Source: Euclidia mi (lineage: Eukaryota > Arthropoda > Insecta > Lepidoptera > Erebidae). Taken from it: a DNA stretch of 64,000 bases. The DNA is taken from assembly GCA_944739405.2 (NCBI GenBank), contig OX123205.2, forward strand, positions 36,972,475-37,036,474, written 5' to 3'. The stretch's first letter is position 1; each line of letters opens with the position of its first letter. Made by a program: the position numbers and the translations under genes. Positions 10,410 to 20,958 of this stretch are shown here, in pieces. The notes beneath the pieces were generated by a model, which was not told the origin of the DNA, did not search any database, and saw only the letters and a list, made by a program, of their open reading frames with translations.

Positions 10410-10677
10410 AGAAGGATACGGTGACGTCTCAGGTTCTCCTGCTCCGAATCATGGCATCTACCAATGTGTGAAGCAGGAGCGCATTCGAGCAGCCGCGACC
10501 AAGTCACGACACTTATTTGGTCAAAGTGCACTCCGCCAAAGTGTGCAGCGCCATGTTCTCGACAGCAACAGTCATAGCAGTGATGACAGCTGTTCGTTTG
10601 CACCTAGTAAATCCTGTGCAAAAACCAGCCTGACCCAATCGTGGTCAGCACCTGGTTCAAATGGAAACCACTCTTAA
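10410..10677 (+). CDS. Unrecognised candidate terminal exon (Ser-rich C-terminus)
   Basis: A pyrimidine-rich acceptor (TTTTACTGCCTCAG, ending 10409) opens a frame. After one carried base it reads EGYGDVSGSPAPNHGIYQC, a basic segment (KQERIRAAATKSR), a Ser-rich tail (SNSHSSDDSCSFAPSKS) and a TAA at 10675. Open length is 88 codons with no stops and base composition richer in GC than its AT-rich neighbours. I do not recognise the family, and no partner exon was found in the window. It could equally be an uncharacterised repeat or a processed fragment. Confidence 0.28.
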
Positions 10678-10689
10678 AACACAGGTCTT

Positions 10690-11305
10690 ACCGCCTCTAT
10701 TGTGGCGTGCCCAATAAGTTGGCACTATAATCGATCTGCTACAAAATGAAATGAAGTCCCCTTTTCTTCCTGTCAAAACTACCGAATCCCTTTTTACAGT
10801 TTTCACCAAAAGATAGTGGATAGTGTGTTTTATGAGGAAGGTTTAGGTGATAACTCACACGGGTGGATCTGTGGGCGAAGTCTAGCTATACATACTTATT
10901 TCTGTTGATTTATAAATGTTTCAAGCATCTAAAGACGGCTTTAATTAACCGACAATGATAAAGCTTTTAATACCGATCAATATACGGATATATTGAACCT
11001 AATAACATACTTATTTATTACCTAATAACAATATTACGTAATAAAAGTCTTCTCTAGGTCAACGGAGGTAAAAGAATCAATTAATACCGTTTTATCTGAA
11101 CCAGTAGCGATCACGACCAGCTTTAGCACGATCTGTTGCGTACCGGACGGTGTATCATGCGATATTGAGCAATATTATACACGAAAACCATTACTACCGA
11201 AATTAAACGATAGATAGGATCTAGGTACGGTCATTTATTGGTTATAAATTGTGGATGGTATTCGCTTCAAAGTGTGGTGTAGTAATTAATGCGATGAGTA
11301 GTAAT
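10690..11305. other. AT-rich DNA, nothing recognised
   Basis: Only scattered stops in all frames. Confidence 0.4.
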
Positions 11306-11309
11306 ATAA

Positions 11310-11563
11310 TAATAATAATATTCTACCACATACACACATCACCATCTAGTCCCAAACTAAGCAGAGCTTGTGTTATGGGTACTAGATAATGGATAAACAT
11401 ACATATATACTTTTTTTAAATACATACATATTATACATAGACACACCCAGACCAAGCCAAACATCCATGTACATGCACACAAATGTTTGACTTGAGCGGG
11501 CATCGAACCCGCGACCATCGGCGTAGCAGTCGCATACACTCCCGCGGCGCCAACCGGTCGTCT
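11310..11563 (-). mobile_element. tRNA-derived SINE (GGTTGGCGCCGCGGGAG head)
   Basis: Reverse element: head GACCGGTTGGCGCCGCGGGA and GCGGGTTCGATGCCCGCTC, body with ATGTGTGTCT-type AT-rich repeats, 3' part ACTAGATGGTGATGTGTG and an ATT tail. Confidence 0.6.
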
Positions 11564-11690
11564 AAATGGTTCTAATACATGTTCAATATATCTCTATAAA
11601 CATTTTTGCATTTTTAATATTAGTAGGGAATATCGTTTCAGCCGTTTAAGCTTATTATATAATTATTAGTTTATATATGCGAACAATTTA

Positions 11691-11733
11691 ATCAACGTGC
11701 ACAATATGATAATGTCATATTGTGCACGTTGAT
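11691..11733. repeat. Perfect 19-bp hairpin
   Basis: ATCAACGTGCACAATATGA, 5-nt loop, exact complement. Confidence 0.8.
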
Positions 11734-11774
11734 GTATGACGTGACAGTACTGACAGATATGCGAACTGACAGAT

Positions 11775-11806
11775 GCTTACACTCCCGCTACGCCAACCGG
11801 TCGTCT
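11775..11806 (-). repeat. SINE head fragment
   Basis: ACTCCCGCTACGCCAACCGG duplicates the head at 11540-11563. Confidence 0.5.
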
Positions 11807-12031
11807 AATTAATTAAGTTCTATTTCTTTTTCATAGATAGCTAGCGCTAGAAATAAGTGTTGAGCCGCGGTAGACTGTATAGTGATTTAATTAACGGACA
11901 CAGAACATGCAGCTTCTAGACTTAAACATTTTTGGAACTCACAAATCGTGGACAACATTTTGGATAGAGCCCATAACGGCCTTAATACACAGCGCAATGC
12001 GCGCAGACGAATTCGTATTGTATAATTATAT

Positions 12032-12342
12032 GGCAGCGATAGCCTAGTGCAGAGACCGACAGACTGCTACGCAGAGGGTCCGAGTTCGAATCCACGGCAC
12101 GCACCAATGACTTTTCGGAGTTATGTGCGTATTAAATTGTTAATTATCGCTTGCTAAACGGTGAAGGAAAACATCGTGAGGAAACCTGCATGTCTGAGAG
12201 TTCTCCATAAGGTTCTCGAAAGACATGTGAAGTCTGCCAACCCGCACTAGGCCAGCGTGGTGGACTATGGCCTTACCCTTCTCATAGTGAGAAGCGGCCC
12301 GTGCCCAGCAGTGGGACAGTTTATATACAGGGCTGATGATGA
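12032..12342 (+). mobile_element. tRNA-derived SINE with GATGAT tail
   Basis: Complete copy: A box GATAGCCTAGTGCAGAG, B box AGTTCGAATCC, tail GGCTGATGATG. Confidence 0.8.
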
Positions 12343-12525
12343 AATTTTATCATCATCGTCTTAGCATTATCGCAGTTGCATCCAAAACTTCAGCTTTGGG
12401 GTCCCAGGGTCCACGTACTAGTCACAAAATTTTAGAAAGAATAGCAGCTTTTCCTACAGAGCGACTTGGGGTCCGTCGGTTGGTCGGGAGTGTTAGCGTT
12501 ATTCCATCGCTTTGGCTAATCTTTT
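12343..12525 (-). repeat. Same repeat, reverse and degenerate
   Basis: CATCATCGTCTTAGCATTAT and GTTGCATCCAAAACTTC, directly after a SINE tail. The 70-aa frame here is not a gene. Confidence 0.45.
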
Positions 12526-12547
12526 CATTTATTTTTGACCACTTCTA

Positions 12548-12592
12548 AAATACTGGAGGATGCCGTCAGCTACGCCCGCACATTTTAATTAG
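12548..12592 (-). repeat. Helitron 3' end
   Basis: CTGGAGGATGCCGTCAGCTA, reverse of a GTCCTCCAG end. Confidence 0.4.
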
Positions 12593-12610
12593 TTTCTTTC
12601 TTTTCTGTTT

Positions 12611-12826
12611 TTTTTAAAGACAACTCCCGCACTAGGTATAAATCCTGTGTCGCGGGGGACTTTACAAACATACAACTAACGGACACAATGAACACCCAGA
12701 CTCCAGACTCGAGACAACAATTTATGGATCACACAAAGTGTTGTCTCGTGTGGGAATCGAACCCACAACACTCCGCGCAGCGTCAAGCGGCAAGGCGGCC
12801 GCTTAAACCACTACGCCAACCGTCCA
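12611..12826 (-). mobile_element. tRNA-derived SINE (TTGGCGTAGTGG head)
   Basis: Complete reverse copy ending ACTACGCCAACC. Confidence 0.8.
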
Positions 12827-12906
12827 GTCATAATTAAGCTTTTTCTTGCCGATGTCGAACTAATTTCAGGAAATCCCTTACATCCGTGCTATCCCCAAGG
12901 AACATA

Positions 12907-13079
12907 GGTCCTAGTATGAGTTTTGCACTCGATCGTCACGGTGACGATAGCCTAGTCGACGGGAACAATTTCCATACATTTTCTAAAAGCGCTCCCTAAC
13001 GGACAGTAGCGATGTGTATGAAAATTGTTCCCGTCGACTAGTCTATTGTCACCGTGTTAAACTCGTACTAGACCCTCAG
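12907..13079. repeat. Palindromic foldback element, core partly deleted
   Basis: Both ends present (CCTAGTATGAG, GTACTAGACCC); deletion in the right inner arm. Confidence 0.75.
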
Positions 13080-13509
13080 ATCAATAGGGAATATGCATGA
13101 TTTTTTTTTATTGTTGCTATCGTTTATTTAGGTTAATATGATACCGTAAAAAAAGTATTAGTCGTGGAGAAGTCAACATATATTTTAAATTAAATGTTGA
13201 AAAGTACAGGGACAAAACGCTGGTTTAAACACCCCCATTTTTGTGGTTACGTCATGACGTCAGCGTTCGCAACTCTGTCAAATGTCTAGTACTGTTTTGA
13301 CAATTTAGACATATCCTCTGCGAACCGTGTCGTCACTTTGAGGTCTAACCAATAGCGTTGCGTTTCGACAATTTAAATTTCGCCCGTAAATTTTCCACCT
13401 TTTATTAATTAATATTCGCGATTTTAGAGTGTTTAAGTGTAAAATAATGTTAGAGGTGTCTTTTTTACCAATAAAGAATTTCATAAAAATATATTCGCTT
13501 ACAACTGAA

Positions 13510-13605
13510 TCACACGCATATTCCCTATTTCAGCTTCCTGCGTCCAATAGTTTATCTGTGCGTTGCCTGTCAGTTAGTGATGCAAGAATTTTATATATAC
13601 AGACA
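13510..13605 (-). repeat. Helitron fragment
   Basis: CAGCTTCCTGCGTCCAATAG and AAGAATTTTATATATACAG. Confidence 0.45.
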
Positions 13606-13780
13606 GAAGATGATTAACCATCACAATTATGAACCTCTTACCAAGTAATTTTCGTTTTCTTGTGATTAATTACATTATGACAATGACAAGAGCTTTTCAC
13701 TGAACTCTAACAGTGTTTGAACATAGCAATGGACCTCCGGTACGTGGATTCCAGGTTAAGAACTCCATCATCATCCTCAA

Positions 13781-14050
13781 GTTTAAGACTGCCTCCGTGG
13801 TCCAGTGGATAGCGTATGCAACTGCTGATCGGAGGTCCCGGGTTCGATTCCCGGATCGGGCAACAGTGTTACTGGGTTTTCCGAATACTCAGTAGCAGCC
13901 CGGTGTCTGGTGACGTGCCCGGTAATGGCAATAGGCTCCCCCCCTATTGCGTGGGACCTAAAAAAATATTCATGGCGACATGTGGGTGTAATATTTACAC
14001 CTCTGCTTACCCCTTCGGGGATACAGGCGTGGGACTATAAATAAATAAAT
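13781..14050 (+). mobile_element. tRNA-derived SINE with RTE-like tail, TSD CATCCTCAA
   Basis: Head GCCTCCGTGGTCCAGTGGAT and GGGTTCGATTCCCGG; body GTGTTACTGGGTTTTCCGAA; 3' hairpin TACCCCTTCGGGGATACAGG. CATCCTCAA at 13772-13780 and 14051-14059 marks the insertion. Confidence 0.85.
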
Positions 14051-14385
14051 CATCCTCAACTTCCGAATTGGATGGGTCCAACTGCAATTCGAGACTAGAA
14101 ATCTGTTTTTAAGACATGCTTGTTCCAAATACTAAATTGTACCAAATAAGTACTGTTTATTCTGTGACCTAAGTACCAAATATTTCCACGTCCCAGCTTT
14201 AAATAACACCGTACCCATAAACCTGCCTATAAATCATAGTGTAGACATGCTAAACGTCATCGTGTAGCAATCCTGACACTTGTGACAGATTGCGCGTTAG
14301 TTCGTGACGAGAGCGACAGGTGGCGCTATCAACGAACACGATCTAATTGGTTCAAGTAGTTTAGGGAATGTGGTGTGCATGGTTT

Positions 14386-14428
14386 AGGGTCGACGCACAA
14401 TTAACGGAAAATACGTTAGCGTATCAAT
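14386..14428 (+). repeat. Direct repeat, left copy
   Basis: AGGGTCGACGCACAATTAAC continuing to GCGTATCAAT; matches 15207-15249 with few differences. Confidence 0.6.
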
Positions 14429-14448
14429 GCGATAGTATATGGTTAACC

Positions 14449-15201
14449 ATAGATCGCCCGACGTCGGGTCCTGCTGGAAGCGCTTCCGGTAGGACTTCCG
14501 AATATCTTGCCGGTAGACGGACGCGAGTCCTGCCAGCAGTACCTACGCATTTTGTATGAAAAAATGTCCTGGTACTTCTGGCAGTACGATAACCTTACTC
14601 GTTGAACCCGCGTTTACAGAAGTTCTAAACTTTTGGTAGCTATTGCAATATATCTATTATTTTGTCTATAAGAAGAAATAAAAGCCTTAAAGCAATTTCT
14701 TGAATGGCCAAATCGCTTAGATTCATTTGCAGATGCTGTATGTACATAATATTTCTGAAATTATGGATAGTTACATTATTTTCATACTTCAATTAACATT
14801 TTTTAAACCAACATAATATGTTACTACTACTATTTTTTCCATATCTGAATGTTCAGAATTAGGAATACCTACCGACAATTGTTCATTATTTGCCAAGATT
14901 GTAGGTAACCACAATCCCAGATATTTCAATTACATAATTTTCACCAAATTGTTCTTGATCCCGTGATTTCTTTGGAGGATTGCTGGAACGCGCTTCCCAC
15001 TTGTATGGTCATGTGCCTTTGCTTGAAGGCCAGCTGCGTTTACAAATTAATTCTACTACCCCGCGAAAGAGAAAGATTGCTCAATTTTTCCATATAAATT
15101 TCAACTATGAATAATTTTTTTTTTACAGTACTGTGAGCGACAAAAGTTTCGTCCCTTCGGCAGTACTTTAAGTCCTGCTAGCAGGACGCCGGGCGATCTA
15201 T
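14449..15201. mobile_element. TIR element between direct repeats
   Basis: Ends ATAGATCGCCCGACGTCGGG and (reverse complement) ATAGATCGCCCGGCGTCCTG. Interior AT-rich without a clear ORF. Confidence 0.5.
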
Positions 15202-15206
15202 CATTA

Positions 15207-15249
15207 AGGGTCGACGCACAATTGACCGAAGATACGTCAGCGTATCAAT
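15207..15249 (+). repeat. Direct repeat, right copy
   Basis: AGGGTCGACGCACAATTGAC continuing to GCGTATCAAT; flanks the TIR element on the other side. Confidence 0.6.
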
Positions 15250-15261
15250 ATATCAAAGGTA

Positions 15262-15405
15262 GGATATATAGGCTTTACAGATTTTAGCATGGACGTGCCG
15301 GGTCGATCGGGAAAGTACTACACTCTTACAGAATATCGACGTCAAGTAACAGAATCCATACTGTAGCGTTTGGTTCGGTGAGGTTCGGAAAGAGTGCTAG
15401 AGGCC
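15262..15405 (+). repeat. Same SINE-like repeat, first half
   Basis: ACAGATTTTAGCATGGACGT, CGATCGGGAAAGTACTACAC, GAGTGCTAGAGGCCCC. Confidence 0.5.
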
Positions 15406-15409
15406 CCAT

Positions 15410-15905
15410 TAACTTCATCCTCATCCCACTTCTTCTTCTATTATTTTTTCCATCCAGGTCCGCGACGCACTTCTATGACAAGTCCTTTGCTGTGCAAGCA
15501 GTACGCTTATGGAATGCGTTGCCAATAGTATAGGCAAGCAAACTTGCTTGGCATATTCAAAAACGCATTAAAACGGCATTACTTGGCTATGTGACTGATT
15601 TTTTATATTCTATTTAGTATACATTACATATATTTATTTATGTATTTAAGTATTAATGTATTTATGTATTGATGTATTTATGTACTTGTGTATCTATATA
15701 TCTATCCTTACTTAATTTTATGACTACACCACTTTTTTTGTTTCTCTGATCTTTTCCAGTCCATCCCAAGGTTGCCTGGAAGAAATTGCTTTCAGCGATA
15801 AGGCCGCCTTTTGTACATTTGTTAAATTTTATCATGTTATATGTAGGATTTTTATTGTATCTGGTGTACAATAAAGAATTTTCTATCTATCTATCTATCT
15901 ATCTT
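15410..15905 (+). mobile_element. Non-LTR LINE 3' end (CR1/Jockey-like) with TCTA tail
   Basis: Encodes DKSFAVQAVRLWNALP, a C-terminal signature of CR1/Jockey-like LINEs, followed by a UTR and the end GTGTACAATAAAGAATTTTC with a (TATC)n tail at 15884-15904. Only the last part of the element is present. Confidence 0.65.
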
Positions 15906-16099
15906 GTGCTTCCCAGCCGTAGGTTATAGGGTTTGCTGTCGAGTTTCTTAAAAAGGGGTTGTGACATTTTGAAAACTTAATCTGTAGTCATAAATTAATT
16001 TGGACACGATATTTCTTAAAAAATATTTTATTCCCAATTTAAAGAAAAGTAATTAACTATGTACCTCATGTCGTCACCTTTTTGTTTGTTTTTATCTAC

Positions 16100-16137
16100 A
16101 AAATTGCATCAAATAGTAATCTATTTGATGCAATTTT
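16100..16137. repeat. Perfect 17-bp hairpin
   Basis: AAAATTGCATCAAATAG, loop TAAT, exact complement. Confidence 0.8.
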
Positions 16138-16681
16138 AGCATGATAGCCGATCGTGCTCAGTTCAAGCATAACTGAGAGACATAGAGTCTTACGCATATT
16201 TCATATTACCTAGTACTTATAAATTTTGTGAGACTGTAGCATATTTAAGCCTTAGCTTGAAATTGAATCATACCAAAACAAATTGAAATAATTAAAAGCT
16301 AACAAACCATTAAAACAATAATGTGCAACTTAGCATCCCATTCGACTAAAATCCAATTATCGGTTTACCAATCGACTAATTAATAAAATCATTTGAGTAA
16401 AAGTAATGTAGGTATTGAAGCTTCAACGCGATCGCACTGAGACCGATAATTTTATATGTACATCACAAACACTGTTTATTACAAAAGTGAAGGTATGTCT
16501 GTTTGTTCGTGACGTTTTCACGATTATTTTTTTTATAGAACTTTATTTTTATATTCTAGGAGGTAAAAGACGCATCGCCTGTTGGTAAGCGAGTGCTGTC
16601 GCCCATGGACACCTGTTACCCAGGCCTTTTACTAGATAATTTTGAGGTCGTATTGGTTCGAAGATAGCGCTGGTTCGAAAA

Positions 16682-16823
16682 TAAAGCGCCCCTAACGCGC
16701 GATATAGTCGCGATCGATAGAGACCGCTAGGGGGCGCATTTAGAAAATGTATGCAAATTGTTCCCGTCGACTAGGCTATCGTCCACCGTGACGATCGAGT
16801 GCAAACTCGTACTAGACGCTCAG
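16682..16823. repeat. Palindromic foldback element, right half
   Basis: Core plus right arm ending GTACTAGACGCTCA. Confidence 0.7.
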
Positions 16824-17157
16824 GTTTGTAGTGCGAGCCACTAGATAAGCGTACAGTTGTGGACTGCCAACCATATACTTAAATGATCGGGATGGAGCTT
16901 TTGTTGTGAAGGAGAATGGCGAAAAGAGACGCCAGGGATCAGTCTTAATAAACCATCGGAACCTTCAACATAGTAAAAGTGATAGACCACAGAGAGTCGC
17001 CATATTTCGAAATACAATGGGTTCTTTAAAAAAACCGTTTTCAGTCTCATCCATAGAATATTAATCACAAGAATGTTCCAATGATTTGACGTCTAAATTA
17101 TACCTCTCCACGCTTAGATAAGAGTAAATATAACTAGAAGGCATTGAAATAAATTAG

Positions 17158-17415
17158 TGTTTTTTGTTTGTTTTTCGTGTGAGTGTGTGGCCAACTCTGG
17201 TGTCGGAGTTTTCAGACCGCCTGAACGCCTCCGACATGGCCTAACGATCCTTATCCTTAGACAAGATCCGGAACAGACAGCTTTACGTGCCCTCCAAAGC
17301 ACGGTAGCGCTCAGATGTAAAATTCACACGCGGTCACCCATCCAAGGGGCGACCTGTGCAAGCGTTGCTTAACTTTGCTGATCTATTACGAACGGCAACC
17401 CAATTCTCGCTATCA
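17158..17415 (-). mobile_element. 5S rRNA-derived SINE, second copy
   Basis: Reverse copy of 9165-9398, with CGGTCACCCATCCAAG and GCGTTGCTTAACTTTGCTGA and a reversed tail TTTTTTGTTTGTTTTTCG. Confidence 0.75.
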
Positions 17416-17710
17416 GCGCTACTAATAAGTTACTGGGAGGAATCTATCCATTTTAGTTCTCAATTAACTACGCGAGTGATCAAATATATAAGTGAAGTAT
17501 TAATTTGAAATGTCAAAATAACCACGTTTTCATAATTCATAGTTATAACTTTGTTTACCGGAAAGCAGTTTATAAATGTCTTCGTCAGGGTGTGCCGTGT
17601 AATCGTCATAAAGTCTGGGCCGATTACGATATGCTTTAACGAGAATACAGTATAAGTTGGCACACTTTTCAGTTGCTTTTCTTCCCAATATTTAAAAAAA
17701 AATTTTTTTT

Positions 17711-17960
17711 TATAGTGTCACGCCTGTATCCCCGAAAGGGTAGGCAGAGGTGTAATATTACACCCACATTTCGCCATGATTTCTTAGGTCCCACGTAATA
17801 GGGGGCGAGCCTATTGCCATACCGGGCACATTACCAGACTCCGTGCTGCTACTGAGAATTTCCTAACGGAAAACCCAATAACACTTTGCCCGACCCGGGA
17901 ATCGAACCCGAGACCTCCCAATCCCACGCGCACATTTATGCCGCGAGACCAACGAGGCAG
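17711..17960 (-). mobile_element. tRNA-derived SINE with RTE-like tail, alternative head
   Basis: Same body and hairpin tail, but the head reads GCCTCGTTGGTCTCGCGGCA. Confidence 0.8.
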
Positions 17961-18220
17961 TTTTTTCTCAATAGGTAGATTATTTAGGAAAAGCCGGCAT
18001 CATCCAAAATAGGGCCTTGGCTAGTGTAAGTATTGTAAACAACGAACACGCAGAAATAAATTTGGATTTACTAGATTCGCGCGTAGCTCCGCCTGCGTCA
18101 ATTATACACCGAAAACTTCCTCAGGAATAACACATTGTTGGAAACCGTAGAAAAAGCTGTAGTTTTTATTTTATCGTGTTCATACAGATAGGACGGCAAT
18201 GGCACTTCATTTTACAATAT

Positions 18221-18409
18221 GTACAATCAAACAAGTCGGCGGTGGACCAGTTTGAAAAAAATCCTTTGGCTCGCTCATACAGTCGAGGCACACTAGAAAC
18301 TGGTTTTGTATACGAATGTCAATGTGCGTATAAAGTAGCACTAGAAGCGACGATGTCTTGCTGAGCGATTCTAGCCCTTATGGTGGTCTAGCGGGAAGTT
18401 GTTCGACGT
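18221..18409 (+). repeat. Unclassified two-copy repeat
   Basis: GTACAATCAAACAAGTCGGC to GGTGGTCTAGCGGGAAGTTG; second copy at 63750-63937. Confidence 0.6.
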
Positions 18410-18792
18410 TTACACCGCCCATAGAGACAGACAGACAGCGGCGGGCACTTCATTTTATAATAATTATGTATAGATCTCGTCTTACTTCGTTTTACCCTAA
18501 AACGGATTAGTTCTAATGGAGTCTTTCGAGCAGAAAACTGTCTTTATAATAGTAAATTGTAATGAAATTATAGATCAGGCGATGTCTGAAGATATATCTA
18601 GTATATAACACTGATACGTAATAGAGAGCCGATCGTGCTCGCTTCATTAAAATATTGCGATCATCTCAGCTATTAGTGCAGAAATGTGTGCAGCGCAGTT
18701 TTAGTATTAATACCCGCTCGACACTGGGACGTTACTATCTATCAATGTTGGGCAATGGTTGTGTGAGTGACGAGTAAGATGCGACGGTTGTT
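18410..18792. other. No recognised feature
   Basis: Mixed composition without ORF or matching repeat elsewhere in the window. Confidence 0.3.
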
Positions 18793-19200
18793 ATATACAG
18801 GGTGTCACAAGACCCATCACCAAGCCGAAGTCTACTCGTTGTGGACATCATGATGCCAAGTCATACTAACCAAAAATAGTCATACTAATAAAAAAGTGAA
18901 AACTTAAAAAAATCGTTTCCCGGTGAAACGATTTTTTTAAGTTTTCACTTTTTTGAAACCGCAATGCTCGAAATACCTACTTATCAATGGGGTCATAGGG
19001 CATCTAAAGAACATATTGGCGGGGTAAAGGCGTCGATTTTGTACCTAATTAGAAAAAAATCCATACTAACTTTGAGCCTCAATATCTCCTGAACCAGTAA
19101 TTTCCCAGGTATGGTGCCGAAGTAAAAAATGTTCGTAGTGATTGGTACAACATGGGATTTCAGTTTTCGTTATGGATCTTTTCACACCCGGTCTTTTTAT
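18793..19200. repeat. Repeat with ATATACAGGGTGT end
   Basis: Starts ATATACAGGGTGTCACAAG. Its later half (CTTTGAGCCTCAATATCTCC, TTCCCAGGTATGGTGCCGAA) recurs at 57035-57228, which ends ACGCCCTGTATAT, the complementary terminus. Probably one DNA-element family. Confidence 0.55.
18890..18954. repeat. Perfect 30-bp hairpin
   Basis: Arms 18890-18919 and 18925-18954 (GTGAAAACTT...CGTTTC and complement) with a 5-nt loop; lies inside the repeat at 18793. Confidence 0.8.
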
Positions 19201-19639
19201 CTTAAGATTTTTGAAGTCCAGCTGTGTAAAATTGAAAATACCTAAAGAGACTAACGCAAAAATTTCGAATGGGCCTCCAAAATTTGCTTAAAAATGTAGA
19301 TCTAAAATAATATCATAAGAAAGTTACAAACTTGAACATAAGAAAATGTTTTAAAATTCTGGATCTAGGATTTTAAAACATTTTTCTTTCAACTTTCTTT
19401 TATATACTTACTCTTATAATGACTTTTATAATGAAAACTTTTAGATCATGTTACAATATGACTTGTTTAGTTCCAGCCGGCTTACCTCTCCTTCACTGCT
19501 TAGCAAGCAATAAGTAACTATATATAAAGCCATTTATTTTGAAAAGACCAGTATAGGTTTAAACGAGAAAACCAGAGGAACAATAAAAACAAGGACTAAA
19601 ACAATGGAGATCCATCAGTTTATTCGTCTTGCGAAGCCA

Positions 19640-20015
19640 TCGCTATCTTTGCCTCTAAAACAAAAATAAAAAATATTCTTTCTAGTCGTTCCCTCAATGC
19701 TGAGGATCGTGACTGAATGTCAATCTTCTCCACTCGGTCCGGTTCTGCGCCATATGTACCGCTCCCTCTATCTGGCCTCCAGTCACCTCCTTGAGTTGGT
19801 CCACCCATGGCGCTCTTCCTCTAGCGCGCTTCCCCTCCATTTGTCCGAGAATTATGAGTTTCTCCAGGCAGTGCAATGGGGATCGCATTATGAGCCCAAA
19901 GAAACTCCGGATTCTTTCCTGGCACGTAGTCAGCAGGCGCTTAGTGACCTTCAGCTCATCGAGGATGGAGACATTGGTTCTCATAGCTGTCCAAGGAATG
20001 CGTCCACAAAAAATA
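19640..20015 (-). mobile_element. RTE-like LINE ORF C-terminal fragment
   Basis: An uninterrupted minus-strand frame reads RTNVSILDELKVTKRLLTTC, RIRSFFGLIMR, LEKLIILGQMEGKRARGRAP, then GGQIEGAVHMAQNRTEWRRL and ends HDPQH-stop at 19694. This is the post-RT tail of lepidopteran RTE-like endonuclease-reverse transcriptases. It is a different lineage from the copy at 6400. Confidence 0.75.
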
Positions 20016-20443
20016 TTACTAGCAACTAAATATATAATATAAGTACCCAATTATCCCATAAATGTAGATTATAAAAAGCAGTCTGCAAAGCCATCGTGCG
20101 TGTTACATTGACCCATATACGTAGGCTGAATGACCACAGATAACAATAATTAAGAAGTCACCGCATGACTTGCCATCGCATTAATAAAACACGTCGGCCG
20201 TTTTACAAACGAAATCTGAAATTCTTATTTCTATTTGCGCAAGAGATTATCTTGGAATAGGGTTGCCATTTTTTTTAACTTAGGTGTAAGTAGTACCTAC
20301 TTTTATAAAATTTTGCGAAATAATGTAGGTATTATGAATCAGGCTAAGTCTAGTTAAAAATGTTTTCTTTCAGTTACCTTATTAATTGAAAAGCTATTTC
20401 TTTTCGCCATTCTATTTGTCATGTAGAGATGATGTAGAGTCGT

Positions 20444-20600
20444 TTTCAAATTCAAATCATCTTTATTGCTCAAACTTTGGTAGTCAACTTTTTTGTATTT
20501 TAGAAGTTTTTTTTCTAGTTGTACAATTGCCGTTTTTCCTAATAGTTATTACCTTACTTTTGGTAAGGAAGCCGTCTGTACGTTCTCTGTAATGTAAAAT
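20444..20600 (-). mobile_element. LINE 3' tail fragment
   Basis: TTCAAATTCAAATCATCTTT is a reversed LINE tail. The rest is AT-rich with no coding trace. Confidence 0.35.
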
Positions 20601-20678
20601 GTTCTAGAAACTTAATTATGTCAAGCTCGGGCTACCTACCTACATTCGGCCGTCTTGGTAGAGTATCGTCAAAGTCGA

Positions 20679-20958
20679 AGGGCGGTTTCAGATTAGCGTA
20701 TTTTTCTGCGCCTATACGGTGGTTTCAGCATACGCGCTTACATGCGCGCTACATTACGCCTTCAAAATACCAGATTCGCGTAAACGGGCATATTTCGGCG
20801 TCTTCGCTTGAAACGGTAGTGACATCTTGTCAGTGTCAACATGGATTCGCGTCAACGTTCGTACGAGTTGCGCGTGTGCCAAAAGGCGCGCCTATACGCC
20901 TACATGCGCTTCCAAAAACGAGCTTATACGCGCTTAAACGCTAATCTGAAACCGCCCT
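20679..20958. mobile_element. MITE with GGGCGGTTTCAG termini
   Basis: 280 bp. The ends are AGGGCGGTTTCAGATTAGCG and CGCTAATCTGAAACCGCCCT, a perfect 20-bp inverted repeat. The long forward frame through it is not a recognised protein. Confidence 0.75.

Noticed and set aside
13788..13862. tRNA gene
   Set aside because: A/B boxes are present but the cloverleaf is incomplete and the unit is the head of a dispersed SINE with body, tail and TSD; the same applies to the other heads.
19697..20042. Forward frames of 110 and 83 aa
   Set aside because: Antisense to the recognisable RTE C-terminus on the minus strand.
20618..20944. 108-aa forward frame
   Set aside because: Runs from unrelated DNA through a MITE with perfect TIRs; no domain recognised.
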